Shown: positions 1 to 8,167, numbered from the stretch's first letter. The stretch: DNA of 59,074 bases from an uncultured Alphaproteobacteria bacterium (GCA_903837555.1 CAILUV010000079.1:1-59074), one strand, 5' to 3'. The notes: a model not told the origin generated them from the letters alone. Made by a program: numbers and translations.

Positions 1-78
1 CTTGCCCTGTGCCAGCAGCACATCAACCTGCCGTAGCTTCCCAACTATCCCTTCAGCACTATGCCGTTTCCTAGCCAT
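1..78 (-). CDS. IS3-family transposase OrfA, N-terminal fragment (runs off window)
   Basis: Twenty-six codons are visible, starting MARKRHSAEGIVGKLRQVD and continuing with VLLAQGK at the window edge. This matches the usual opening of the small OrfA protein of IS3-family elements (a basic MxRKRH start followed by a helix-turn-helix that begins with an IVxKLRQ helix). In the family OrfA binds the element ends and is joined to the OrfB integrase by programmed frameshifting; neither the frameshift window nor OrfB is in view. The start ATG at 76-78 is preceded on the minus strand by GGAGGAGAAGGGG, an unusually strong ribosome site. Family identity is likely; the subgroup is not certain. Confidence 0.7.
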   Translation of the reverse strand, partial: MARKRHSAEGIVGKLRQVDVLLAQGK

Positions 79-141
79 TCCCCTTCTCCTCCGTGGTCAA
101 AACCATACTTCAGGTCGGACCACTTCAAAGGGGGCAGGCCA
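1..141 (-). mobile_element. Edge of an IS3-family insertion sequence
   Basis: The left end of the window reads on the minus strand as the 5' part of an IS3-family element. It holds a transposase orfA start, a strong purine-rich ribosome site just ahead of it, and about 60 bases that end in an inverted-repeat-like terminus beginning TGGCCTGCCCCC on the minus strand (130-141). IS3-group elements commonly have TG...CA termini with a run of C after the first bases. The body runs off the window, so the partner terminus and any target duplication cannot be seen. The exact outer base (141) is inferred from the TG terminus and from where the neighbouring reading frame becomes sensible. Confidence 0.65.
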
Positions 142-302
142 ATGCGGCAACCCTGGCCATCGGTGTGCGGCTAGTGAACGAGATCGGCTTTGATGCGGTG
201 CCGGTCGGCGGCGGCTTGCGCGGATCGGCCAAGTTCGAACTGCGCGGCCCCGCCAATGGCCTGCACACCGCCGCGCAGCTCAAAACCATCATGGGCAACT
301 AG
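142..302 (+). pseudogene. 3' remnant of a gene truncated by the IS element, possibly an F420-type NADP oxidoreductase
   Basis: About 53 codons remain between the IS terminus and a TAG stop at 300-302. The frame starts only at the IS junction and no start of its own is credible. The segment VRLVNEIGFDAVPVGGGLRG resembles the C-terminal part of NADP oxidoreductases of the coenzyme F420-dependent type, where a helix ending in (V/I)GFD(A/P)V is followed by a glycine-rich turn. That identification is weak because only the tail is present. The stop overlaps the stop of the convergent 2OG-oxygenase gene by a few bases. It is read here as a host gene cut by the insertion; the rest may lie beyond the other end of the element. 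Confidence 0.4.
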
Positions 303-1738
303 GCGCGCACGATATCGAAGGCGCAGGTCAGGCGTTTTTCGCACCCCGCGAACGGCACGGTGCCGTGCCACATGTACGACGGAAACAGCACCAGCATGCC
401 GGCCTGCGGCTGTACCAGATGATCGGCATCCAGCTTTGGTGATGTCGGCGGCCCCGGCTCGCCGAATTGCAGCCAGCCTTCGTGGCCGCTCGCCACTTTC
501 GGCAGGCGCACATAAAAGGCCGATGACAGCCAGCCTTCGGGATGAACGTGGTTCAGGTGAAAGCCGCCGCCGTTCAGCCGCACCGACCAGGCGCTGGCAA
601 TTTTGTAGTCACACACTTCACCAATGGCCTTGATGTGCTGGCGGATCGGCGCGTCGACGGCACCCAACAGGGCGCGGATGGCGGGATCGGGATAGTCGGC
701 CAGGTTTCGCATCGTCTGGCTGCCATGGCGCAGCGACTGGCCGATCGGGTGCGTCAGCGGACCATGGATGCGCTCCAGCGCAGCAGCCAGATCATCCAGA
801 TAGTGATCGAGGCTGGTCCAGCCCGTTGGAGCGTCGATCGTGTAACGCCGCACCAGCCGATCGTAATCATACAGCGCGTGATAGCGCGCATCGCCCGCCA
901 GCCGGTATGCCGTGGCCAGCAAGGCGGTGGCGTATTGATCGTTCGGGCGCGCCTTGCGCAAGACTTCGGCGCGCGTGATCGCCTGTGCGGTGCGGCCCAG
1001 CGCCAGGTCGGTTTCGATTTCGGTCTTGGCGCGGGCGATGCTGTTGTCGCGCGGCGCCGCCGCCAGGTGCGTGTCGGCGGCGTCAGGATCGACCGCCAGT
1101 GCCGCGCGCGCCGCCAGCACATGCAGCGACGGATCGCGCTTTGCGTGGTCCGCGACATAGGCATAAGCGGCTGCGTCTTTGCCGGCGGCTTCCAGCAGGC
1201 GCAGCGTCACCGCCACGATCTGCGCGCTTTGCGGCGCGGCATCCAGCGCGGCGCGGGCGCGGGCCAGATCGCCGGTGCGCATCCACACCAGATCGGCCAG
1301 TTCGCGTTGGGCTTGCGGCGATGCGGGATTGAAGCCGACCGCCTTGCGCCAGGCCGCTTCGCTTTCTTCCAGCCGTCCCTGCTTGCCCAGGATACGGCCC
1401 AGCAACGCGGCGGCGTGCGCATCGTCCATGCCCAGCGCCATGGCTTTGCGCGTGGCGGCTTCGGCCTGTTCGTCGTCACCCAGCCGGAAGCAGATCGAGG
1501 CCAGCGCGAACCAAGCCGCGCCATCATCCGGCGCCAGCCGCACGGCTTCTTTCAGTTCACGGGCGCACCCCGTCGCGTCGCCCAACTCGTGCAGGATGAA
1601 GCCCATCAGGCTGCGCACCGGCGCGCCGTCATGGCCGCCCGTCATGGCGGCGGCCAGCACGTCGCGCGCCTCACCGGCGCGGCCACGCTCCAGCAGGGCA
1701 CGCGCCTGATTCAGGCTATCCGCGGACGGCATGGGCAT
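299..1738 (-). CDS. TPR protein with C-terminal 2OG-Fe(II) oxygenase domain
   Basis: The predicted protein is about 479 residues. Residues about 1-300 are alanine-rich helical repeats of TPR type (pairs such as GDDEQAEAATRKAMALGMDD and GRLEESEAAWRKAVGFNP). The last 120 residues look like the putative 2OG-Fe(II) oxygenase family PF13759: FHLNHVHPEGWLSSAFYV supplies candidate iron ligands, and PQAGMLVLFPSYMWHGTVPF followed by a conserved Arg (EKRLTCAFDI) would supply the distal His and the 2-oxoglutarate-binding Arg. Such proteins probably hydroxylate protein or peptide side chains, but no substrate is known. ATG at 1738 was preferred over the upstream TTG at 1768 because GAGG lies close by; the ATG two codons on (1732) is better spaced. 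The gene stands alone and its 3' end touches the IS-truncated gene. Confidence 0.75.
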   Translation of the reverse strand: MPMPSADSLNQARALLERGRAGEARDVLAAAMTGGHDGAPVRSLMGFILHELGDATGCARELKEAVRLAPDDGAAWFALASICFRLGDDEQAEAATRKAMALGMDDAHAAALLGRILGKQGRLEESEAAWRKAVGFNPASPQAQRELADLVWMRTGDLARARAALDAAPQSAQIVAVTLRLLEAAGKDAAAYAYVADHAKRDPSLHVLAARAALAVDPDAADTHLAAAPRDNSIARAKTEIETDLALGRTAQAITRAEVLRKARPNDQYATALLATAYRLAGDARYHALYDYDRLVRRYTIDAPTGWTSLDHYLDDLAAALERIHGPLTHPIGQSLRHGSQTMRNLADYPDPAIRALLGAVDAPIRQHIKAIGEVCDYKIASAWSVRLNGGGFHLNHVHPEGWLSSAFYVRLPKVASGHEGWLQFGEPGPPTSPKLDADHLVQPQAGMLVLFPSYMWHGTVPFAGCEKRLTCAFDIVRA

Positions 1739-1816
1739 AGCCTCATGCCGCGCGGGATCGCTTGTCAATCACGCCCGCATCAACGCAGGGGCGCGATAGG
1801 TCTTCAGACCTGAAGA

Positions 1817-1847
1817 GCCCACGGCATATGGATGCCGTGGGCTTTTT
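1817..1847. terminator. Rho-independent terminator hairpin
   Basis: A perfect 11-bp stem (GCCCACGGCAT / ATGCCGTGGGC) with a four-base loop is followed on the plus strand by TTTTT. The only gene ending here is the leftward urcA-like gene, and on that strand the tail (CTCTTC) is poorer in U. The hairpin therefore probably separates the urcA-like gene from the oxygenase gene downstream, and may also block plus-strand read-through. Confidence 0.65.
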
Positions 1848-1859
1848 CAGATGAACGGC

Positions 1860-2222
1860 TCAGGGCATGTCGGCGCTGGCCACCTGCTGGCGCACGCTCA
1901 TCAGGTTGGCGCGGATGGCGCGGTGCGGGCTGGACTCGATTTCGGCCCAGATTTGCGACGTGGCCTTGCTGACCGCCTGTTCCACGCAGCGGCGCATCAG
2001 GATTTTGCGCACGGACGAGGAGGCATCGTTGGTCTTGGCGCAGACTTCGTGGGCCGCGCTCTGCAGGCGTTCGGCCAGGATGGCGGCATCCTGCGGCTTG
2101 GCCAGGTTGAGATCGCCATAGGTGACGTCGATGGATGCGAACTGGACCGGCGTAACAGTGGCGGCCTGGGCGGTGGTAACGGCCAGAATGAGAAGGGCGG
2201 TGGTGGAGAGGGTACGCAGCAT
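1860..2222 (-). CDS. UrcA family exported protein
   Basis: A 120-residue protein with a clear Sec signal peptide (hydrophobic residues 5-16, likely cut after AQA near residue 20). The mature part contains the UrcA-family pattern: V.Y.DLNL followed by a helix with AAHEVCAK and a second cysteine in MRRCVEQAV, which probably form a disulfide in the periplasm. The family is common in Caulobacterales and Sphingomonadales and its role is unknown. AAGGAG sits seven bases before the ATG, supporting the start. It is monocistronic, with a terminator hairpin just after the stop. Confidence 0.8.
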   Translation of the reverse strand: MLRTLSTTALLILAVTTAQAATVTPVQFASIDVTYGDLNLAKPQDAAILAERLQSAAHEVCAKTNDASSSVRKILMRRCVEQAVSKATSQIWAEIESSPHRAIRANLMSVRQQVASADMP

Positions 2223-2567
2223 GGGGAAACTCCTTTACTCATGAGGTTAAGGCGTTTTTTCCCTGACGATTTGCGGCACGTACCGGATACCGGTGGCCTA
2301 TTGCAACGCAATATGACTTTGCACCTGAATATATTGATCGTCAACGGTTTCTGCTGCGTTGCAGCGCGACACTTTGGGCCCATTTATGCAGCAGCACATC
2401 GCGCGCTTTCGCGCCAGGCATGCTCACGCGATGCCCCAGCCGGGTGATGTTGCCCGCCTCGATTGCAACTGCACTTTTCGGGAGCATGCGTAAGCGTCCG
2501 GCCTGCGCACACGCTGACCAATCGCGTGAACAGCCTCATGAACAAGCCGGGCGCGGATGATGCGTAG
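2223..2567. other. Intergenic stretch without a convincing gene
   Basis: This 345-base stretch lies between the start of the leftward urcA-like gene and the EcfG promoter of the next rightward gene. It is locally AT-richer around 2310-2350. The only noticeable frame is a 35-codon ORF at 2386-2493 with no ribosome site and no recognisable sequence. The promoter of the urcA-like gene is presumably in the first 100 bases, but I cannot point to clear -35 and -10 elements. Confidence 0.5.
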
Positions 2568-2593
2568 GGAACTTTTCCGGTGCTCCTCCCGTT
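2568..2593 (+). promoter_or_regulatory. EcfG-type (general stress response) promoter
   Basis: GGAAC at 2568-2572 is followed by exactly 17 bases and then CGTT at 2590-2593. This matches the published consensus for the alphaproteobacterial general stress sigma factor EcfG/SigT (GGAAC-N16/17-CGTT) without a mismatch. The motif points at the small membrane-protein gene whose ATG is about 50 bases further on, a normal leader length. The assignment is by motif only. Confidence 0.6.
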
Positions 2594-2643
2594 ATTGCCC
2601 CATATCCGGGCAGCTATCGCCCATCCGATTGCGGGAGAGACAT

Positions 2644-2862
2644 ATGAAGCCGATCATGATTCTGGGCATCGTGCTGATCGTTGCCGGCATTGCCGGACTG
2701 GTTCTGGGCAACATCAGCTGGACCGAGACCGAGCCGCTGGTGAAGGCCGGCCCGCTGGAGATCAACACCACCGAAACGCACAATGTCTGGATTCCCACCG
2801 CCGCCGCCATCGCCGCCGTGCTGGCCGGTCTGGGCCTAGTGTTCGCCGGCAAGCGCGCTTAA
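2644..2862 (+). CDS. Small two-helix membrane protein, stress-regulated candidate
   Basis: A 72-residue protein made of two transmembrane segments (about residues 3-22 and 49-68) joined by a short polar loop (SWTETEPLVKAGPLEINTTE), with a short basic GKRA tail. The start ATG at 2644 has GGGAGAGA a few bases upstream; an in-frame extension to 2557 is less likely because it would begin upstream of the EcfG-type promoter. Small proteins of this shape are widespread and of unknown function; resemblance to small DUF3185-like membrane proteins is only general. The upstream promoter suggests induction in the general stress response. Confidence 0.7.
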   Translation: MKPIMILGIVLIVAGIAGLVLGNISWTETEPLVKAGPLEINTTETHNVWIPTAAAIAAVLAGLGLVFAGKRA

Positions 2863-2978
2863 GCCTCTTCCTATCTGCTTGCTGCATGCGCGAAGGCGGA
2901 TGCAGCAAGCCCGACCCTTTAAAAAGGTCGCAGTTCCCGCCTATCATCCGCCCCACAAAACCAAGGGAGAGGATGATC

Positions 2979-3518
2979 ATGCATTCCGTTGCCAAGTTGC
3001 TTTTGGGCGCGGCCGTCGCCGCTGGTATCGGCGCCGCCGGGTTCGCCGCCATCGCCCAGTCCGATCCCAAGATCGGCACCCTCGCCACCGATCCCGAAGG
3101 TCCGCTGCCAGACCCCAAGCGCGTCGGCGTCGTGCTGCCCAAGGACATCAAGTGCACCGGCGCGGTCGGCAAGCAGGAGACCTGCTATCTGTTCGGCGAT
3201 CCGTCCAAGCCCGGCCCGTACACCGTGCTGTACCGCTGGTATCCCGGCAATTTCTCCAAGCCGCACTTCCACAACAATGAACGCTGGGCCTATGTGATTT
3301 CCGGCATCTGGTGGACCTCGTCCAGCAGCGTCTATGACGAACGCACCACCTATCCGGTGCGCGCCGGTTCGGTGGCGATCGACCGCAAGGACGGCATCCA
3401 TTGGGACGGTTCGCGCAAGGGCGACAAGGAGCCGGCGGTGCTGATCCTGTCGGGCATTGGCCCCAACATCACCTATAGCGTCGACGAAAACGGCAAGCCT
3501 GTCGGCCCGCCGCGCTAA
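2979..3518 (+). CDS. Exported cupin-domain protein
   Basis: A 179-residue protein with an N-terminal signal peptide (hydrophobic to about residue 24, AIAQ before the mature part). The mature region is a single cupin barrel: the first motif is seen in KPHFHNNERWAYVISGIWW (His, His and Glu as likely metal ligands) and the second around RAGSVAIDRKDGIHWDG (His). Exported cupins of this sort are poorly characterised and the substrate is unknown. ATG 2979 is chosen because GGGAGAGG lies at a better distance than from the in-frame ATG at 2973. It is followed by a GC-rich hairpin and then the DUF3311 gene. Confidence 0.7.
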   Translation: MHSVAKLLLGAAVAAGIGAAGFAAIAQSDPKIGTLATDPEGPLPDPKRVGVVLPKDIKCTGAVGKQETCYLFGDPSKPGPYTVLYRWYPGNFSKPHFHNNERWAYVISGIWWTSSSSVYDERTTYPVRAGSVAIDRKDGIHWDGSRKGDKEPAVLILSGIGPNITYSVDENGKPVGPPR

Positions 3519-3535
3519 AGAACTGTCATCGAATA

Positions 3536-3564
3536 CGCGCCGCCCGGTGATGCCGGGCGGCGCG
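3536..3564 (+). terminator. GC-rich hairpin after the cupin gene
   Basis: A perfect 12-bp stem (CGCGCCGCCCGG / CCGGGCGGCGCG) with loop TGATG starts about 18 bases after the cupin stop. No U-run follows (CGTGTGTA), so it is either an imperfect terminator or an RNA-stability hairpin ahead of the DUF3311 gene, whose ribosome site follows closely. Confidence 0.45.
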
Positions 3565-3586
3565 CGTGTGTAAAGGGGTAGGGGAA

Positions 3587-3805
3587 ATGCACGAAGACAA
3601 GCCGCCGCCGCGCCGGAAATTCCAGCCGATCTATCTGTTTCTGGTGCTGCCGTATATCGCGCTGCTCTGGGTGCCGTTTTACAACCGCATCGAGCCCAAG
3701 CTGATTGGCATTCCCTTCTTCTACTGGTTCCAGATGTCGTGGATCGTCCTCGGCGCGCTCTGCATCCTGCCGGTCTATCTGTACCAGGAAAGCAAGCGCA
3801 AATGA
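3587..3805 (+). CDS. DUF3311 family small membrane subunit
   Basis: A 72-residue protein with a charged N-terminus, two transmembrane segments (about 16-34 and 44-64) and a basic tail YQESKRK. This is the DUF3311 pattern (PYIALLWVPFYNRIEPKLIGIPFFYWFQ), a small protein regularly encoded just before MctP-type sodium:solute symporters. It is probably an accessory subunit, by analogy with two-gene transporters in which a short membrane protein precedes an SSS permease. The stop overlaps the ATG of the transporter gene (ATGA), so the two are translationally coupled. The ATG at 3587 has GGGGTAGGGGAA directly ahead. Confidence 0.8.
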   Translation: MHEDKPPPRRKFQPIYLFLVLPYIALLWVPFYNRIEPKLIGIPFFYWFQMSWIVLGALCILPVYLYQESKRK

Positions 3806-5367
3806 CCATGGAGCCCAATACCGTCACGCTGACGGTTTTCCTTGGCCTGTTCGCGCTGGTCACCGGTCTTGGTTTCGTCGCGTCGCGCTGGCGCGCCGGC
3901 GACCTTACGCAGTTGGATGAATGGGGCCTGGGTGGCCGCCGCTTCGGCACCTGGGTGACATGGTTTCTTCTGGGCGGTGATCTCTACACCGCCTATACCT
4001 TCATCGCCGTGCCGGCCCTGATGTTCGGCGCGGGCGCGCCCGGCTTTTTCGCCGTGCCCTATACCATCCTGATGTATCCGCTGCTGTTCGTCGCCTTCCC
4101 CCGTCTGTGGTCGGTGGCGCGAAAGCATAACTATGTCACGGCGGCCGACTTTGTGCGCGGACGATTCGGCAGCCGCGGCCTGTCGCTGGCCGTCGCGATC
4201 ACCGGCATCGTCGCCACCATGCCCTACATCGCGCTGCAGCTTGTGGGCATGCAGGTGGTGCTGGCGGCGCTGGGCATCAATTTCTCATGGAATCTGCCGG
4301 GCTTCGGCCCCGTGGACATGCCGCTGCTGATCGCCTTCACCATCCTGGCCTTCTACACCTACTCCAGCGGCCTTCGTGCCCCTGCTTTGATCGCGGTGGT
4401 CAAGGATCTTCTGGTTTACATCACCGTCTTCGCCGCCATCATCTTCATCCCGATGCAGCTTGGCGGTTACGGCGCGGTGTTCGATGCGGTGCCGGAAAAG
4501 ACCATGCTGCTGGCCAAGGGCGTGGGCAACAATCTGGGCGCAGAATTCGCCTATGCCACGCTGGCGCTGGGTTCGATCCTGGCGCTGTTCCTGTATCCGC
4601 ATGCGGTGACGGGGCTCTTGTCCTCGTCCAGCAGCCAGGTCGTGCGCCGCAACGCCATGATCCTGCCGGCTTACTCGCTGGCCTTGGCGCTGATCGCGCT
4701 GCTGGGCTACATGGCCATCGCCGCCGACGTGCGCACCGATCCGAATTATGCCGACGGCTTCGCCGCTTTCGGCAACAATTTCGCGGTGCCGGCGCTGTTC
4801 CTGAAGATGTTCCCGGCCTGGTTTGCGGGGCTTGCCTTCGCCGCCATCGCCATCGGCGCGCTGGTGCCCGCCGCGATCATGTCGATCGCCTGCGCCAACC
4901 TGTTCACGCGCAACATCTACCGCGAGTTCATCAACCCCAAATGCACCGCGGCGCAGGAATCCAACGTCGCCAAGATCGTGTCGATCGTGGTGAAGTTCGG
5001 CGCGCTGATCTTCGTGCTGGAACTGCAAAGCACCTACGCCATCCAGCTTCAGCTTCTGGGCGGCATCTGGATGTGCCAGACCCTGCCTTCGGTGCTGCTG
5101 GCGCTGTACACCCGCTATTGCCATCCCATGGCTCTGCTGGCGGGCTGGGCGACGGGCCTGATCACCGGCACCTGGATGGTGTCGCAGCTCGCCTTCAAGA
5201 GCTCGACCTTCACCATTTCGCTGTTTGGGATCGAATTCCCCGCCTATGCCGCCGTCAGCGCCCTGCTGCTGAACCTGGCGGTCAGCTATGGCGTGACCTT
5301 CGTGATGAACCTGGTGGCCAAGCCGGTGCGTCACGACGAGACCAGGCCGGAAGATTACGTCTCGTAA
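3802..5367 (+). CDS. mctP: Sodium:solute symporter, MctP-like monocarboxylate permease
   Basis: A 521-residue polytopic membrane protein of the SSS family with about 13 transmembrane segments. The region LDEWGLGGRRFGTWVTWFLLGGDLYTAYTF matches the N-terminal signature of monocarboxylate permeases such as rhizobial MctP, which take up lactate, pyruvate or alanine with a cation. Coupling to a DUF3311 gene strengthens this reading; the actual substrate is inferred. ATG at 3802 overlaps the previous stop; another ATG two codons on (3808) is possible. A bidirectional terminator follows and separates it from the convergent pst genes. Confidence 0.8.
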   Translation: MTMEPNTVTLTVFLGLFALVTGLGFVASRWRAGDLTQLDEWGLGGRRFGTWVTWFLLGGDLYTAYTFIAVPALMFGAGAPGFFAVPYTILMYPLLFVAFPRLWSVARKHNYVTAADFVRGRFGSRGLSLAVAITGIVATMPYIALQLVGMQVVLAALGINFSWNLPGFGPVDMPLLIAFTILAFYTYSSGLRAPALIAVVKDLLVYITVFAAIIFIPMQLGGYGAVFDAVPEKTMLLAKGVGNNLGAEFAYATLALGSILALFLYPHAVTGLLSSSSSQVVRRNAMILPAYSLALALIALLGYMAIAADVRTDPNYADGFAAFGNNFAVPALFLKMFPAWFAGLAFAAIAIGALVPAAIMSIACANLFTRNIYREFINPKCTAAQESNVAKIVSIVVKFGALIFVLELQSTYAIQLQLLGGIWMCQTLPSVLLALYTRYCHPMALLAGWATGLITGTWMVSQLAFKSSTFTISLFGIEFPAYAAVSALLLNLAVSYGVTFVMNLVAKPVRHDETRPEDYVS

Positions 5368-5388
5368 GCAGGTGTACATCACATACGA

Positions 5389-5418
5389 AAAAGGCCGCCC
5401 TTCACGGGGCGGCCTTTT
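5389..5418. terminator. Bidirectional terminator between mctP and pstB
   Basis: A 12-bp stem AAAAGGCCGCCC / GGGCGGCCTTTT with a six-base loop. It carries a T-run on both strands, so it can end both the rightward transporter transcript and the leftward pst transcript. Confidence 0.85.
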
Positions 5419-5437
5419 GTCTATCTTTCACCCGCCT

Positions 5438-6244
5438 CTAACCGAAGCGACCCGTGATGTACTGTTCGGTGCGCTTGTTATCCGGCGCGGTGAAAATCTT
5501 GTCCGTGGCTCCGTATTCGATCAGTTCGCCCAGATACATGAAGGCGGTGTAGTCGCTGGAGCGCGACGCCTGTTGCATGTTGTGGGTGACGATCACGATG
5601 GTGTAGTCGTTCGCCAGTTCCTCGATCAGCTCTTCGATCTTGGCGGTCGAGATCGGATCCAGCGCCGAGCAGGGCTCGTCCAGCAGGATCACTTCCGGGC
5701 GCGTCGCCACGCTGCGCGCGATGCAAAGGCGCTGCTGCTGGCCGCCCGACAGCGAAAGGCCGCTGGCATTCAGCTTGTCCTTCACTTCGCCCCACAGGGC
5801 GGCGCGGGTCAGCGCGTCTTCGACGCGGCCGTCCATCTCCGAACGCGGGATGCGCTCATACAGCTTTATGCCGAACGCGACATTGTCATAGATCGACATG
5901 GGGAACGGCGTCGGCTTCTGGAACACCATTCCGACGCGCGCGCGCAGCAGGTTCTTGTCCTTGACCTTCAGCAGGTTCTCGCCATCCATCATGATGGCGC
6001 CGTCGGCGCGCTGGCCGGGATACAGTTCAAAGATACGGTTGATGGCGCGCAGCAGAGTGGACTTGCCGCAACCCGACGGGCCGATAAAGGCCGTCACCTT
6101 GCGCTCCATCAGCGGCAGGGTGATGCCCTTCAGCGCCCGGCTGTCGCCGTAATAGAAGTTCAGATCCTGGATATCGACCTTGGCCTTTTCGTCAGCGGAC
6201 GCCGCGACGTGATGGGTGGGGGTGAGGTGAACGGCGGTGTCCAT
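5438..6244 (-). CDS. pstB: Phosphate ABC transporter ATP-binding protein PstB
   Basis: A 268-residue ABC ATPase that energises high-affinity phosphate import in the Pst complex at the inner membrane. Walker A is GPSGCGKS (residues 55-62), the ABC signature is [13 protein letters not shown] and Walker B is [13 protein letters not shown]. The C-terminus ends in QYITGRFG, typical of PstB. It is last in the visible pstC-pstA-pstB operon and lies three bases after the pstA stop. In most proteobacteria phoU and phoB follow; here a terminator follows directly. In the family PstB also takes part in phosphate signalling to PhoR/PhoU. Confidence 0.95.
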   Translation of the reverse strand: MDTAVHLTPTHHVAASADEKAKVDIQDLNFYYGDSRALKGITLPLMERKVTAFIGPSGCGKSTLLRAINRIFELYPGQRADGAIMMDGENLLKVKDKNLLRARVGMVFQKPTPFPMSIYDNVAFGIKLYERIPRSEMDGRVEDALTRAALWGEVKDKLNASGLSLSGGQQQRLCIARSVATRPEVILLDEPCSALDPISTAKIEELIEELANDYTIVIVTHNMQQASRSSDYTAFMYLGELIEYGATDKIFTAPDNKRTEQYITGRFG

Positions 6245-6247
6245 GGA

Positions 6248-7096
6248 TCAGGTCCGTTTTTGATTGGAAAGCATGCGAGCGGCGATGGAAAGCGTCAGCA
6301 CGGTGGCCGTGACCAGCAGCGCGCCGGCCCAGGCCAAGTCGTGCCAGTCTTCGTAAGGAGACAGCGCGTACTTGAAGATCACCGCCGGCAGCGAAGCCAT
6401 CGGGGCGTTGAGGTCGGTCGACCAGAACTGGTTGTTCAGCGCGGTGAACAGCAAGGGCGCGGTTTCGCCCGAAATGCGCGCGACGGCCAGCAGGACGCCG
6501 GTGATCATGCCCGCGCGGGCCGCCTTCCAGGTCACCAGCTTGATGACGAAGCTTTGCGGCGCGCCCAGCGCCGAGGCGGCTTCGCGCAAGCTGTTGGGCA
6601 CCAGCAGCAGCATGTTCTCTGTGGTGCGCACCACCACCGGGATCACGATCACGGTCAGAGCCGCGATACCGGCATAACCCGAGAAATGGCCCATTGGCGC
6701 GACCATTAACTGATAGATGAACAGGCCGATCACGATGGACGGGGCCGACAGCAGGATGTCGTTCACGAAGCGCACCACGAAGGCGAGCTTTCCATAGCGC
6801 GCATACTCCGCCAGATAGGTGCCGGCGAAAATGCCGATCGGCGTTCCCAGCAGCACCGCGCCCAAACTCATCACCACGCTGCCGAAGATGGCGTTGGCCA
6901 GACCGCCGGGCGTGCCGGGCGGCGGCGTGGATTCGCGGAACAGATGCGGGCCCAGCGCGGCGACGCCATTGGCCAGCAGCTCCCACAGGATGAAGGTCAG
7001 CCAGATCAGGCCGAACACAGCGGCGCTGAGCGACAGCACAATAAAGGTCGTGTTGGCGAGGCGGCGGCGGAAATACAAACCCTGATTGATCACCAT
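6248..7096 (-). CDS. pstA: Phosphate ABC transporter permease PstA
   Basis: A 282-residue inner-membrane permease with six predicted transmembrane helices and the binding-protein-dependent transport signature ([45 protein letters not shown]). It pairs with PstC to form the phosphate channel. The start ATG at 7096 lies two bases after the pstC stop codon, so the two genes are translated as a unit. Length and N-terminal helix are normal for the family. Confidence 0.95.
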   Translation of the reverse strand: MVINQGLYFRRRLANTTFIVLSLSAAVFGLIWLTFILWELLANGVAALGPHLFRESTPPPGTPGGLANAIFGSVVMSLGAVLLGTPIGIFAGTYLAEYARYGKLAFVVRFVNDILLSAPSIVIGLFIYQLMVAPMGHFSGYAGIAALTVIVIPVVVRTTENMLLLVPNSLREAASALGAPQSFVIKLVTWKAARAGMITGVLLAVARISGETAPLLFTALNNQFWSTDLNAPMASLPAVIFKYALSPYEDWHDLAWAGALLVTATVLTLSIAARMLSNQKRT

Positions 7097-7097
7097 G

Positions 7098-8081
7098 TTA
7101 CTTGCCCTGCCCCTTTTCCATGGAACGCAGCATCAGCTGCGCGCAGGCCAGGACGATGAAGGTAATGACGAACAGCAGCAGGCCCAGTTCGACCAGCGAG
7201 GAGACATAGAGCTCGGAGGTCGCTTCGGTGAATTCATTGGCGATGGAGGCCGAGATCGAGGTGCCGGGCGCGAACAGCGACGGGTCGATGCGGTGCGCGT
7301 TGCCGATCACGAAGGTGACGGCCATGGTTTCGCCCAGGGCGCGGCCCAGCGCCAGCATTGCCCCGCCCACCACGCCGGCGCGCGAATAGGGCAGCGCCAC
7401 CTTGCGGATGACTTCCCAGTTGGTGGCGCCGACACCATAGGCGGCTTCTTTCAGCACCGACGGCACGGTTTCCAACACGTCGCGGGTCACTGCGGCGATG
7501 AAGGGCAGGATCATGATCGAAAGGATGAGGCCGGCAGTGAAGATGCCGATGCCGTACGGCACGCCGCCGAACAGCGTGCCCAGCACCGGCACGCCGTCCA
7601 GCGCCATGATCACCGGTTCCTGGACATAGGCCTGGAAGAAGGGGGCGAACACGAACAGGCCCCAGATGCCGTAGATGATCGACGGGATACCGGCCAGAAG
7701 CTCGATGGCGATGCCGATGGGACGGCGCAGGAAGCGCGGGCACAGTTCGGTCAGGAAGATGGCGATGCCGATGCCCACCGGAAGGGCGATGATCATGGCA
7801 ATGGCGCTGGTGACCAGCGTGCCGTAGATCGGGCCGACCGCGCCGAAGATTTCGCGGCTGGGGCGCCAGGCTTCTTCGGTCAGGAAGCCGAAGCCATACG
7901 CCTTGAAAGCCGGCATCGAGCCGTGGATCAGCGCACCGATGACGCCCGCAAAGATCAGCAGCACGAGGATGGCGGCCGACAGGGCCAGCAGGCGAAAGCG
8001 CGTGTCGCCCGCGCCGGCGCGGCGCGTGCCCTGGGATCGGTCGGTCAGGTCGGCAGGTTGGCTCAAGCTGATATCGGTCAA
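7098..8081 (-). CDS. pstC: Phosphate ABC transporter permease PstC
   Basis: A permease of about 327 residues, the partner of PstA. After a polar N-terminus come about six transmembrane helices and the transport signature ([44 protein letters not shown]). The start is uncertain. TTG at 8081 gives normal length and leaves room for a promoter with a Pho-box-like site at 8150-8167. The frame stays open upstream to a TTG at 8153 and passes a GTG at 8120, but neither has a good ribosome site. There is no pstS upstream, so the phosphate-binding protein must be encoded elsewhere. Confidence 0.9.
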   Translation of the reverse strand: MTDISLSQPADLTDRSQGTRRAGAGDTRFRLLALSAAILVLLIFAGVIGALIHGSMPAFKAYGFGFLTEEAWRPSREIFGAVGPIYGTLVTSAIAMIIALPVGIGIAIFLTELCPRFLRRPIGIAIELLAGIPSIIYGIWGLFVFAPFFQAYVQEPVIMALDGVPVLGTLFGGVPYGIGIFTAGLILSIMILPFIAAVTRDVLETVPSVLKEAAYGVGATNWEVIRKVALPYSRAGVVGGAMLALGRALGETMAVTFVIGNAHRIDPSLFAPGTSISASIANEFTEATSELYVSSLVELGLLLFVITFIVLACAQLMLRSMEKGQGK

Positions 8082-8149
8082 AAGAGGCCCCGGAGGTCGT
8101 AAGTCGGGCGCAATCCACACCCCTCCGCCATCACGAACATCACAGTCCT

Positions 8150-8167
8150 GCAAAGCTTTTGTGACAC
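8150..8167 (-). promoter_or_regulatory. Pho-box-like site upstream of pstC
   Basis: On the minus strand this reads GTGTCACAAAAGCTTTGC. The first half (TGTCAC plus an A-rich spacer) fits the PhoB half-site CTGTCAY-AWAW; the second half is poor. A further CTGTGAT (8139-8145) lies 22 bases, two 11-base repeats, downstream of the first. The position 70 bases before the pstC start suits activation. A related site precedes the olsB-like gene. Confidence 0.4.

Noticed and set aside
2386-2493. 35-codon ORF in the gap before the small membrane protein
   Set aside because: No ribosome site, no recognisable sequence, and nothing to show it is translated.
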